NCBI GenBank assembly: GCA_013398015.1
Contig: VZRR01013719.1
Coordinates: forward strand, 585,327 to 649,326
DNA from: Oreocharis arfaki
Lineage: Eukaryota; Chordata; Aves; Passeriformes; Paramythiidae
DNA: 64,000 nt
Reading direction: 5' to 3'
Translations under genes and position numbers: made by a program
Notes under the pieces: model-generated
Told to the model about the DNA's origin: nothing
The model's input: the letters and a program-made list of their open reading frames with translations, nothing else
The model's database searches: none
Shown: positions 40,538 through 51,315 of the stretch, in pieces
Position numbering within the stretch: the stretch's first letter is position 1
Layout of the letters: every line of letters begins with the position of its first letter

Positions 40538-40635
40538 CTTTGGTTTTTTGGTTTTTTTCTGGGGGGTTGGTTTTTGTGTTGGGTTGTTGTAGTTTCCTTT
40601 TCTGTTGTTGGTTTGTTGTTTTTTTTTTTTTTTTT
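40538..40635. repeat. T/G-rich low-complexity tract ending in poly(T)
   Basis: About 100 bases almost free of A and C, ending in 17 T followed by ACAG. It resembles a long polypyrimidine acceptor, but the sequence after the AG soon meets a stop and no donor of quality is near. Confidence 0.85.
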
Positions 40636-43600
40636 ACAGATCTTGGTCTAGTGTATTCTTGTTACAAAATTTAAAGCCTGCTTTTACAAATGCTTGATCT
40701 AGTTGGCAGTTGCCAGAGTAACGTAACATTCTGACTTCAGTATTGGCAGGCAAACAAAGGAGGAATTGACTGTCAAGTATTTTGTGTTTAAATATAATTA
40801 TTACGGATCTTTATGTTGCAGTTTGGGTTGATTTTGTTCCTGCCTGAGTTGGAACTAGTGTCTGTTTGAATGACAGACTGTAATAATTTGAAAATGCTGT
40901 CTATATTAGAGTTATGACTTCCAACATCTTGTATACTGAAAGTACTTCATTTTTTCAGAGTTTTTAGTTCTCAATTGGAAATTATAGGATTATTTGAAAT
41001 TGTATGGGTGGTGTAGGGTTGCCTAAACTTAAATATGAGTGTTTTGATGATTGTTGTGTTATCGTTGTGTTATTAAGGATCAGGCCAAGCATTTTCACTT
41101 TAAAAATCTTTTAAATACTTGTTGACAACATTATAAACCATGCTAGGCCTTGGTTGGCTTTCTTCATTTTGAGATTTCGAGGGTTTTTTCCAGAATCTGA
41201 AGGAAAGATTTTGAAATAATATTTAATTTCAAATTTGTGTTTGTACCAGGTAATCCCCAGTTTTCCAAATGTTAATACAGCAGACTTCTGATCCCAGAGG
41301 GGTGTCAAACAGAGTGTAGTAAAAGTAACAGATTTCGCCCTTCCCTAGACAGTAATCGTTTTGTCACAAGGATGTTGGTGTTGTAATCAGCTTTCAAGCC
41401 CCACGCCTTTCTCAGCTGCATGATCCTTTGATGAAACTGCCCACTGCAATCATGCACGATTGTAATGTGGCAGGGAAGCAGAGTGGTGATTAAAATGAAT
41501 TTAGAGAAATAAAAATGGACATCGTTTATTAAAATGTATTTTAAATTGCTGTGAGTTTCTGGGTGTTAAAGGTGCAGAGTTTCTCGTTGTTCTTGCAGTA
41601 ATAACAGGTATTTTTCCTCTTTTTGGTTGAAGCAAGTTCTAGCAGTTTTCACTGAAGAAGTAATAATTTTGTGGTTTCCAATATGGGAAGCTGCATTAAC
41701 CCAAATAGAATGAATCCCCAAAATGCTCAATTTAATAAAATTTTTATAGCTTCCTGCCTTCATGTAGACTCTGTGCTAGTTAGAAAAATAGCCAGAGGCT
41801 CCAGTGTTCCCCTACAGTGGAGCTACATCCATTATGGACCATCCACATACTTGAATCTCTTTGCCCATGACACATCTTGTTTCCAGAAGGCTGCAATAGG
41901 TACGAAGATGTTATTTTTTGTTTTGCTGGTGTTGTCTGCGTGCTTTGGCTCTGCAGAAGATTGCTGAAGTGAAAGAGCTACCAAGCCCGCCTCAGAATCA
42001 GTCAAAATCATCTTTCTCATTCACATTGGAAGGCACATGGTCAGTAAAAGTTACCACTGTGCCTTTCTAGTTGCAGTATGTGTGCTACGTGTCCTATATT
42101 TATAAGCCATAACATCTGTAGGTTAAACTTTTTAAAAGAACAGCTAACCACCCACAGAACAAAATAGTGAGCTGGTTACTATGCATGATGGCTTTGCCAT
42201 ATATCAATATTATAGCTGAATCAGTTCCTTTTTAGATGGTTAACCTGAAGTTTCAACTTTCATTGCATTAATTTTCACACTTTTTGCATGTGATAAATAT
42301 ACATGTCATAGTTTTTATCTCCTTTATTAATCTCACAAGACATTCCAAAAGGTATTGTTATTTAATCATTCAGAAACTTGTTGTTTCTTTCTCCTTTTAT
42401 ACATTGCCGTTGTCAAGAAAAATGCCGTGGTTTAACCATTGTTGGAGGGGATTTTCTTTCACAAGTGCTTCACAGTTAGAAAATGCTTGGCTTTGGGGTT
42501 TTTTTATTGTTTTTGTTTCAATTATTCACCTCTATGTACTGTATTTGTTTGTACAAAGTATCTGCTAAAAATGGTGCATTATGACAAAATAGTTAATGAC
42601 TTTTCCTAATTCCCTCTTTCTCACAAATGGAGAAACTCCATTACCCATAATAAAGGATAAAATATAGGCATAATCGAACAACACATTAGACAGAAGGCTT
42701 TGAAACTGTGTTTTCAGCAAGGCTAGAACTGTTTGTTCATTTATTCTCTATAATATGCAGCTTTGACTGAATGCCTGCGCTCTTTACAGACCCAAAGCTT
42801 AAATGACAATGTGCTCTGTGTAAAACATGGTGAAGATTGTAACCATTTTGAAGAGCATTTAGCTTAGTAACATGAAATATCAGTTATTCCCTAAGGTATT
42901 GTGTAGTTGTAGATCATAAACTTCTAGCCTAAATTAAACATCACAGCTGGTTGCCTTAATTTGATGCATTATAGCACAAATGTTTCAACAGCTTGACTAA
43001 GATGAACCATACTGCAAATTCAAAAGAAGAGCGAAGGTCAACGCACATGATGCTTAGTGATTTGCAAATTTCCTTTATTTGGGTATATTAAATGTATTTT
43101 GTGGAATTTAGCATAGAGGAATGGAATTTGGCAGGGTAGAACAGATAGCAAAGTATGTTCAATCAGTTTTGCTTAAAAATAATGCAGTATAATAAGGAAG
43201 TCAAAATAGTACTGTCTCAAATTTTTATAAGGCAGTTAAAAGTAGAATATCTTCTGGATAGTTAAAACTCTTTGATTCTTTTGCACATGTTTACATAGAA
43301 ATATGTTTTCCTTAATTCATAATCCTGATTTCTAATCTGTCTATGCCTTTAAACTTCATTGCTTTTTAATAACATAATATGGCTGCTACCTCGTTCGCAT
43401 TTAGGGGATTGCTTAGTTGAACAAGAGGCATCTAGAGATACCTGATCTGTGGCTGCGTTTCTGGTTGACTAAGAAAATGCATTATTCTGTGTTCAAAAAG
43501 ATCTGAAATGCAAAGCAGCTGCCATTGCTCCCTATCTCTTCAGTGTGAGTGTAGTGTTAAGAATTCCTATCTCTGCAATAGAAAGCACTGAATTGAGCTG

Positions 43601-45700
43601 CCACAAAGGAAATGAAGGTAGCCTGGGCACATTGCCAAATATGCTATGTTTAATACTGAATGCTGTAATTCTCTGCAGAATTTCTTTTCAATACACACCA
43701 AAAATTCATATAGCTGGTGATTTACCTGTAACTGCACTTGGTGTTCATAACAACGTGGTGTACCACATTGGAAAACATGATCCAGCAGTTTTCACTCACC
43801 TAAGTAGTAGGTAATTCTAAGTTGAGTGTGCTTTGGGGGTTTGAACTGGTTCATACCAAAGATAATGACTTGTACTTTGAGGAGCAAGGCTCTGGAGGCT
43901 TTCGATTGAAATAAATGCTGGCAGAAATGTGTTGGTTCCGTTTGCTTCTCTGCATTCTTTCCCAACTACTACCTCGCTTGTCTGAGTCAGGTTTGTGCTA
44001 GTGGTATTTTTTATAAGAAATGTATTCTTATATGATTATATTAATCCAGAGGTTTAGAAAATCTGGTAAAGTTACTCTGTGTTCTTCCTTCAACAAGTAT
44101 CAAAATTTTAACCATACCTTTCTCATCATCTGGTCTTCTGATCTAAACTGTCAGTGTTGTGGCCTCTGTGGTACCTGTATTGACCCACTGAAATGTCCCA
44201 GTCCATACAGGACCTCTCTGTCACAAAGCAAGGTCCCTGTAAGTCCTGTTGCTGGGAGGTCTGTGCAGCCACCAGCTGGCATTCTTGGCAGAATACCTTT
44301 ATGTATGCAGTTAATAAGCAGTGGCTGTATCTCCTTCATTACCATCTTTCATGGCTCCCTGAACTCCCAGATACTTATTTTAATAATTTTTTTAAAAGTT
44401 TTTTTCCCATTATATTTGAGCAACTTTTTTAGATTGCTACTTCTATGCTTTATTACTGCATGCCTGTTTCTCTGCTCTTTGAAAAGTAAGTATGGGGTTT
44501 ATTTTTCCCCAGTTGTGCCATTTTATGTGAAACTTAAGAAAATATTAAAATCTTATGGTTAGATAATTATCACTGTGTAACAATGCATAGCAGGAATAAC
44601 TATTGAGAGACTAAAACCCTCTGACTGCAAAGTATAGCCATTACTTCTTAAACTGCAAGTGCTTGCAAGTTTATCTTTCTACATTAATACTGATGTGGCA
44701 TTAGGAATATGGTGATTAAATTACTTTGTCACTTGTGTGAGATTAAATACAGGTTTTTTTCCTGTTTTACACCTGAAGCTCTGATGATGATGTTGATGTA
44801 GCGATTTTGATTGATAGTATTTGTATTCACGCTGTGGTGCTCAAGCTGAAATGTGGTGCAAATTCAGTATTTATAATATATCAACCATAATGGGCTTTAA
44901 CCTTTGTAGATTCAAGGCTTGTTTCCGTAACTTGAATTAATGACCAAAAGCAGTACTGCACTGAAACATTTTCAATCTGATTCTTTTAACAGTTTTAATC
45001 ATAGAGAGTGTAATTAAAAGTTACTGTATTCATGAGAAATACAAGGTACATTGATTAAGTAGTTATTTGATTGACTATTTCGGTCTACAAAAGAAATAAT
45101 ATCTGCTAAATATTTTTGTAAATAAAAATAAACAAACTGGTATGTTCTCTGGAATTAGTTTCATACTTAAAGCACCTATTCTTCAATCTCCAGGGTCTAG
45201 TTTTCATAGTGTTTTTTGAAATAGCCTTCGTTTTTTGCAACTTAATTTTTTGTATTTATGTTTATTTTTTCAATGCCTTTACTTCAGTGCTGATGCTTCA
45301 GGTTTTCATTAAATTTAGTTTTACTTGACAGGTTGACAGGAACAATTTTTGCTCATTGGCTTTTGAAAACTTGATTCACTTGGTGAAATTATGTTGTGCT
45401 GTTAATATGTAAATGTTAGTTTAGTGAGATGCTATAGTGAGAGAAGTACTTTTATCTCCATTCTTCTGGTTTAAGAGCATGAATTTATCATAGAGCCAAG
45501 TTTTGGAGACTTAAGTGCTTGTCTTCTATTTTTTTATTCTCATTTAATTTTGGTTTCTGGGTCCTTACCTTGAAAATTACACAAGTCTTCAAATACAAAT
45601 GGTATTTGAGAGGCTCCTGGAAATTTAAACAGATGCGTCCGGCATTTGAAAAATGGGTTATTTATGGATTTAACAGCTTAATCCAGAACTGCATTATAAT

Positions 45701-45772
45701 AAAAACCAAAACAAACCAAAACCCCAAACCAAAAAATAACCAAAAACCACCCCCAAAAAACACACCCCAAAA
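45701..45772. repeat. A/C-only low-complexity tract
   Basis: About 70 bases composed nearly only of A and C (CCAAAA and CACCCC-like units). It is the mirror in composition of the T/G tracts at 33732 and 40538. Confidence 0.85.
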
Positions 45773-47125
45773 CTGTACAGCTTTGTTATCTGCTAAAAAA
45801 AGTGCTTTGGAAGTTTTAGTGCTGGCATGGATGCTTTGGAAATGTAGAGCTAGGCATCCTAATCAAGAAGAATAGTCTAACTGACAGTCATTAGTAAGAA
45901 ATTAATTTTACTTCTTAAAAAACCTGTCTCTGAGGCTGGGCATAGAACTTTATGTGCTGATCATAGGGAAATATGGTTCAGTACAGTCTTTTTTTCACTA
46001 ATAGGGTAAGGTGATCACCAAAAATTTGGTTTTATTTGAAAAATCAAAACTTATCTTATGGAGTCTTTGAATTACAAGCAAGTCCAACCAGATACCTGAA
46101 TTTCATTTTGAGAGAGTCACTTTACAGTGAAGAAAGCCATATTGTTCAAGTACCTTTATCCCAAAGAGATATGTAAAAGCTATTTCTAAAAGAAATGTTG
46201 GAAAGCAAGGATATCCTCTTATCACTTAGTTCTGCCTTGTATTTTTAATAAGCTGGCTATTACAGTGATAGGTGAAAAATTCAAACCTGTTTTTTTTTGT
46301 GGGATTGAGTTAAAGAGAAGTACCTAAGTCATAATATTGTTTATGTGACTAAGTTATGGAAATATAATTACAAAACCTTGAAGGAAAATGAAGGCTGCAA
46401 AGTAAAGCGCTCCCGTGGGATGTCCTGAAGATTGGCTTTGTTTCTGCTCATGTTCTTGCTGACAGTGATAAAACTTCCAGGTACATGAGCCACCTTCCTG
46501 CCTCCCCCCTCCTCACCCCAGCCCCTAAAAGAGGGAGAAATTAATCTGATGAGAGTTTATTGCATTTAATATAGTCATTGTATGCTGTGTAGTTCAGATT
46601 TTGTTTCTTCTTTTCTGCCAAATACAGAATGTATTTCCTTGTGAACTAAGCCTTGGAAAATTCCCCATTCAAGCCAGTAATTGCTGCTGGAAGATGGAGG
46701 CCTTAGAAATAAATTAAAAAGTTGTGTTTCACATGGATTAATTTTTTGGTAACAAATTAAACACCTAACCGCAAAACGAAACAACAAAATTCCCAGGATA
46801 AAATAACTGTTAAGAAAATAAAATGAGAAGGGTGAACTTCATGGCAAGTATTGTTGTGGAAAAACTATCCCTTTTGAGAAATGGTAAATGTTGCCCAGTG
46901 TTCTGAAAGGTTGTGACTATTAAGGAACAAGTAAGAGGGCAATATGCTTATATGGTGGTGTTTAATTAAACAAGAAAAACCCAAAATGAAACAAACGAAA
47001 AAAAAAATCCAGAATTTAGAAAGCAGTGATTTTTTCTATACTAAAAATTATGTGTGTGACATAGAAAACACATTTTTTGACAACTTCCTGCTATATAAGT
47101 GAACTTAGTTTTTGGTTTTGAATGG

Positions 47126-47140
47126 TTTTTTTTTTTTTTT
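47126..47140. repeat. Poly(T)15 tract just outside duplication A
   Basis: Fifteen T lie about 30 bp upstream of the point where duplication A copy 1 begins. Homopolymers of this length often end short-read contigs, which may explain why the middle contig starts where it does. Confidence 0.85.
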
Positions 47141-47172
47141 CGTCTTTGGAACCTGGTTTACTGGAATATTTT

Positions 47173-49243
47173 GTCTGAACTAATGTCTGACTGTACTTGA
47201 TTTCCCTCAAGTCTCAAAGCATTTTAAGAAATATGTTTCTACTACCACATTGTTTCACATGTAGAAAATAGTTTCACAGCAGATTACAAGGTCTAGACAA
47301 CCAGTTTTGTGACATGCTGAATTGTATAAACAATAGGTGCCAGGTAAGCATGCAGGAGGTTGTTACTGTTTTTCTCCAGATTTTCCACAAGGGTTTGTAG
47401 TTTGATATTACACTGAAGTATTCTGTTGTTGTGCTTGTGACTAAAACATGATGATGTGCTCATGGTTCCCTTTTGCAAAAGAAGTCTAAAGGGTATCCAT
47501 TGTTTTGGAGCTTCCTTTTTGGATGGGGAATGAAGTGATAAGCTGGATATGCTAACCTGACAGATTGTAATGACACAGTACGCTTGGGGAAATCAGAATT
47601 ATTGTTCTTTCAGAGTAGCATCCTGAGACTACTACTCAGTAACTTCAGGGAACAGAAATTCAGAGATGGATAAAGAAACCACCTGTCTAAAGCAGTCAGC
47701 TGAAACACATGAACAGACAGAACAGAGGGGAGTGTATGAACTGTGTGACCTGTACTGCAAGGCAATTTGGTGAGAATCATTGATACAGAACATTGAATTT
47801 CTGGTGACTACCTTTCTGAACTGCAAAATGAATGAAAATAGAAGAGGAAAGGGTATCTCAAAGAGAGGTATGGTACATCACATCTCCTTTTCCTTTTGAC
47901 CTTGGATCTCTCATTATGTCCAATTTAAAGATTTCCCTGGAAGTGTAGCATCAAAGGCAATGTGATTTGGAGCCTTTTTTTTTTCTCCTGCCTGAGAATG
48001 AATTGCTAAAAATGTGTGTTAAATTAAATTCAAAATCTTTCGGCTTTTCTAGAGTGCAAAGTAGATACTTACACTCTACCAGGTATAACTTAAGTAGTTG
48101 AGACTGTTATAATACTGATGTTACAGTCATATGAGATTCTGAAGCATTTCTTTTGGACACTGTAACGAAATTTTCCATCATTTTGCCCTCTAGCAGTAAA
48201 GGCACAGTGCTTCTGGTACATGCAAAATTTCATTCCACTTGTCCGAGGGCACACCCACTGCAGAGAGCATCTCCTGCAGGCTCACAATTAACCAGGTGTG
48301 GTGGGCTGACCCTGGCTGGGTGCCAGGTGCCCACCAGAACTGCTCCGTCACTCGCCCTTCCTCAGCTGGACAGAGAAAGTGTAATGAAAGCCTCATGGGC
48401 TGAGATAAGGACAGGGAGAGATCCCTCACTCACTACCATCACAGATGAATGGACTTGATTTGTGGAAGTCAGTTTAATTTATTGTCAATCGAATCAGGGT
48501 AGGATAAAGACAAATTAAATCGAATCTTAAAAAAAACCTTCCGCTCACCCCTGCCTTCTTCCCAGGCTTAACTTTGCTCTGGATTTGCTCTAGCTCCCTG
48601 CGACAGCATTGCAGGGGGACGGGGAATGGGCTTGTGGTTATTTCATCACACACTGTCTCTGCCACTCCTTCTTCCTCATGGGGAAGCTTCCTCACACACT
48701 TGCCCTGCTCCAGCATGGGGTCCCTCCCGCAGGGGGCAGTCCACCAAGTTTTTCATCATGAGTCCTTCCCACGAGCTGCAGTTCTTCGCAAACTGCTCCA
48801 GCATGGATCCCTTTCATGGGGTCCGGTCTTTCAAGAGCAGACTGTTCCAGGGTCAGTGCCCCACAGGGTCACAGGTCCTGCCAGCAGAGTGGTCTCCTCT
48901 CTCCATGGGGCCACAGGTCCTGCTGGTAGTCTCCTCCTAGCACAGGCTTCAAACAGAGTCAGAGACTTCCTTTGGCCATCCACCTGCTCCATCATGGAGA
49001 TTTCCATGGGACCAATCTTGGACCTCCACAGACTGCAGGGGCACAGCTGCTTCACCATGGACTTCACCTCAAGCTGCAGGGGAATCTCTGCTCCAGTGTC
49101 TGGAGCACCTCCTCCTCTCCTTCTTCACTGACTTTGGCGCCTGTGCATAAACATAATTTAGTGAAAATTTTAAAAAAATGTAGTCTTTTTACACTTTCAG
49201 CCATGTAGGGTCAGTGTGCAGCACAGGACTCTGTTTTTTCCTG
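47173..49243 (+). repeat. Direct duplication A, copy 1 (2071 bp, end of left contig)
   Basis: This segment matches 49245-51315 base for base at a constant offset of 2072, apart from a small number of substitutions and one 11-bp block near 47336. It ends exactly at the single N at 49244. It contains unique-looking intron sequence followed by the ERV LTR piece. The placement against the N suggests an unmerged contig overlap rather than a biological tandem repeat. Confidence 0.9.
48297..49144 (-). mobile_element. Truncated endogenous retrovirus LTR, avian ERVL-like (copy in left contig)
   Basis: The piece runs from TGTGGTGGGCTGACCCTGG to about GTGCATAAAC. It is more GC-rich than the surroundings and carries degenerate internal units of the form CTGCTCCAGCATGGGGTCCC (for example near 48707 and 48798, and a variant near 48990). 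I recall this arrangement from LTRs found widely in bird genomes. Read on the minus strand, an AATAAA signal near 48478-48483 lies about 180 bp before a CCACA end. That is the usual R/U5 order, so the element probably points to the minus strand and lacks its U3 start. No retroviral gene is present. Open frames inside it, including one of 185 codons on the + strand, are not genes. Confidence 0.6.
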
Positions 49244-49244
49244 N
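49244..49244. other. Single-N assembly join
   Basis: One ambiguous base sits exactly between the two copies of duplication A. A one-base gap at such a junction usually marks contigs placed next to each other without a sized gap. Confidence 0.85.
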
Positions 49245-51315
49245 GTCTGAACTAATGTCTGACTGTACTTGATTTCCCTCAAGTCTCAAAGCATTTTAAG
49301 AAATATGTTTCTACTACCACATTGTTTCACATGTAGAAAATAGTTTCACAGCAGATTACAAGGTCTAGACAACCAGTTTTGTGACATGCTGAATTGTATA
49401 AACAATAATATTTGCTCAAGCATGCAGGAGGTTGTTACTGTTTTTCTCCAGATTTTCCACAAGGGTTTGTAGTTTGATATTACACTGAAGTATTCTGTTG
49501 TTGTGCTTGTGACTAAAACATGATGATGTGCTCATGGTTCCCTTTTGCAAAAGAAGTCTAAAGGGTATCCATTGTTTTGGAGCTTCCTTTTTGGATGGGG
49601 AATGAAGTGATAAGCTGGATATGCTAACCTGACAGATTGTAATGACACAGTACGCTTGGGGAAATCAGAATTATTGTTCTTTCAGAGTAGCATCCTGAGA
49701 CTACTACTCAGTAACTTCAGGGAACAGAAATTCAGAGATGGATAAAGAAACCACCTGTCTAAAGCAGTCAGCTGAAACACATGAACAGACAGAACAGAGG
49801 GGAGTATATGAACTGTGTGACCTGTACTGCAAGGCAATTTGGTGAGAATCATTGATACAGAACATTGAATTTCTGGTGACTACCTTTCTGAACTGCAAAA
49901 TGAATGAAAATAGAAGAGGAAAGGGTATCTCAAAGAGAGGTATGGTACATCACATCTCCTTTTCCTTTTGACCTTGGATCTCTCATTATGTCCAATTTAA
50001 AGATTTCCCTGGAAGTGTAGCATCAAAGGCAATGTGATTTGGAGCCTTTTTTTTTTCTCCTGCCTGAGAATGAATTGCTAAAAATGTGTGTTAAATTAAA
50101 TTCAAAATCTTTCGGCTTTTCTAGAGTGCAAAGTAGATACTTACACTCTACCAGGTATAACTTAAGTAGTTGAGACTGTTATAATACTGATGTTACAGTC
50201 ATATGAGATTCTGAAGCATTTCTTTTGGACACTGTAACGAAATTTTCCATCATTTTGCCCTCTAGCAGTAAAGGCACAGTGCTTCTGGTACATGCGAAAT
50301 TTCATTCCACTTGTCCGAGGGCACACCCACTGCAGAGAGCATCTCCTGCAGGCTCACAATTAACCAGGTGTGGTGGGCTGACCCTGGCTGGGTGCCAGGT
50401 GCCCACCAGAACTGCTCCGTCACTCGCCCTTCCTCAGCTGGACAGAGAAAGTGTAATGAAAGCCTCCTGGGCTGAGATAAGGACAGGGAGAGATCCCTCA
50501 CTCACTACCATCACAGATGAATGGACTTGATTTGTGAAAGTCAGTTTAATTTATTGTCAATCGAATCAGGGTAGGATAAAGACAAATTAAATCGAATCTT
50601 AAAAAAAACCTTCCGCTCACCCCTGCCTTCTTCCCAGGCTTAACTTTGCTCTGGATTTGCTCTAGCTCCCTGCGACAGCATTGCAGGGGGACGGGGAATG
50701 GGCTTGTGGTTATTTCATCACACACTGTCTCTGCCACTCCTTCTTCCTCATGGGGAAGCTTCCTCACACACTTGCCCTGCTCCAGCATGGGGTCCCTCCC
50801 GCAGGGGGCAGTCCACCAACTTTTTCATCATGAGTCCTTCCCACGAGCTGCAGTTCTTCGCAAACTGCTCCAGCATGGATCCCTTTCATGGGGTCCGGTC
50901 TTTCAAGAGCAGACTGTTCCAGGGTCAGTGCCCCACAGGGTCACAGGTCCTGCCAGCAGAGTGGTCTCCTCTCTCCATGGGGCCACAGGTCCTGCTGGTA
51001 GTCTCCTCCTAGCACAGGCTTCAAACAGAGTCAGAGACTTCCTTTGGCCATCCACCTGCTCCATCATGGAGATTTCCATGGGACCAATCTTGGACCTCCA
51101 CAGACTGCAGGGGCACAGCTGCTTCACCATGGACTTCACCTCAAGCTGCAGGGGAATCTCTGCTCCAGTGTCTGGAGCACCTCCTCCTCTCCTTCTTCAC
51201 TGACTTTGGTGTCTATGCATAAACAAAATTTAGTGAAAATTTTTAAAAAATGTAGTCTTTTTCCACTTTCAGCCATGTAGGGTCAGTGTGCAGCACAGGA
51301 CTCTGTTTTTTCCTG
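49245..51315 (+). repeat. Direct duplication A, copy 2 (start of middle contig)
   Basis: It starts immediately after the N at 49244 with GTCTGAACTAATG, which is also the sequence at 47173. It differs from copy 1 at scattered sites (for example A/G at 48230 versus 50302, and G/C at 48750 versus 50822) and in a cluster near its end (51209-51262). Divergence at this low level is what two alleles would show. Confidence 0.9.
50369..51216 (-). mobile_element. Same truncated ERV LTR, copy in middle contig
   Basis: This is the counterpart of 48297-49144 at offset +2072 with the same truncation point and the same flanks on both sides. Identical flanks mean it is not a second insertion but the same locus duplicated, probably by assembly. 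Confidence 0.6.

Noticed and set aside
43679..43810. A 132-bp segment with CTCTGCAG before it and GTAATT after it, open in one frame (peptide containing KIHIAGDLPVTALGV)
   Set aside because: The open frame needs entry at the third codon position. Joined in phase 0 after the exon at 19711-19794 it meets a stop after 13 codons. The polypyrimidine tract is weak and no family is recognisable. AG...GT pairs around 40-codon frames are common by chance.
44020..44562. 180-codon + strand open frame
   Set aside because: The C-terminal half is a Leu/Phe/Ile-rich run typical of T-rich DNA, no domain is recognised, and no splice sites or promoter support it.
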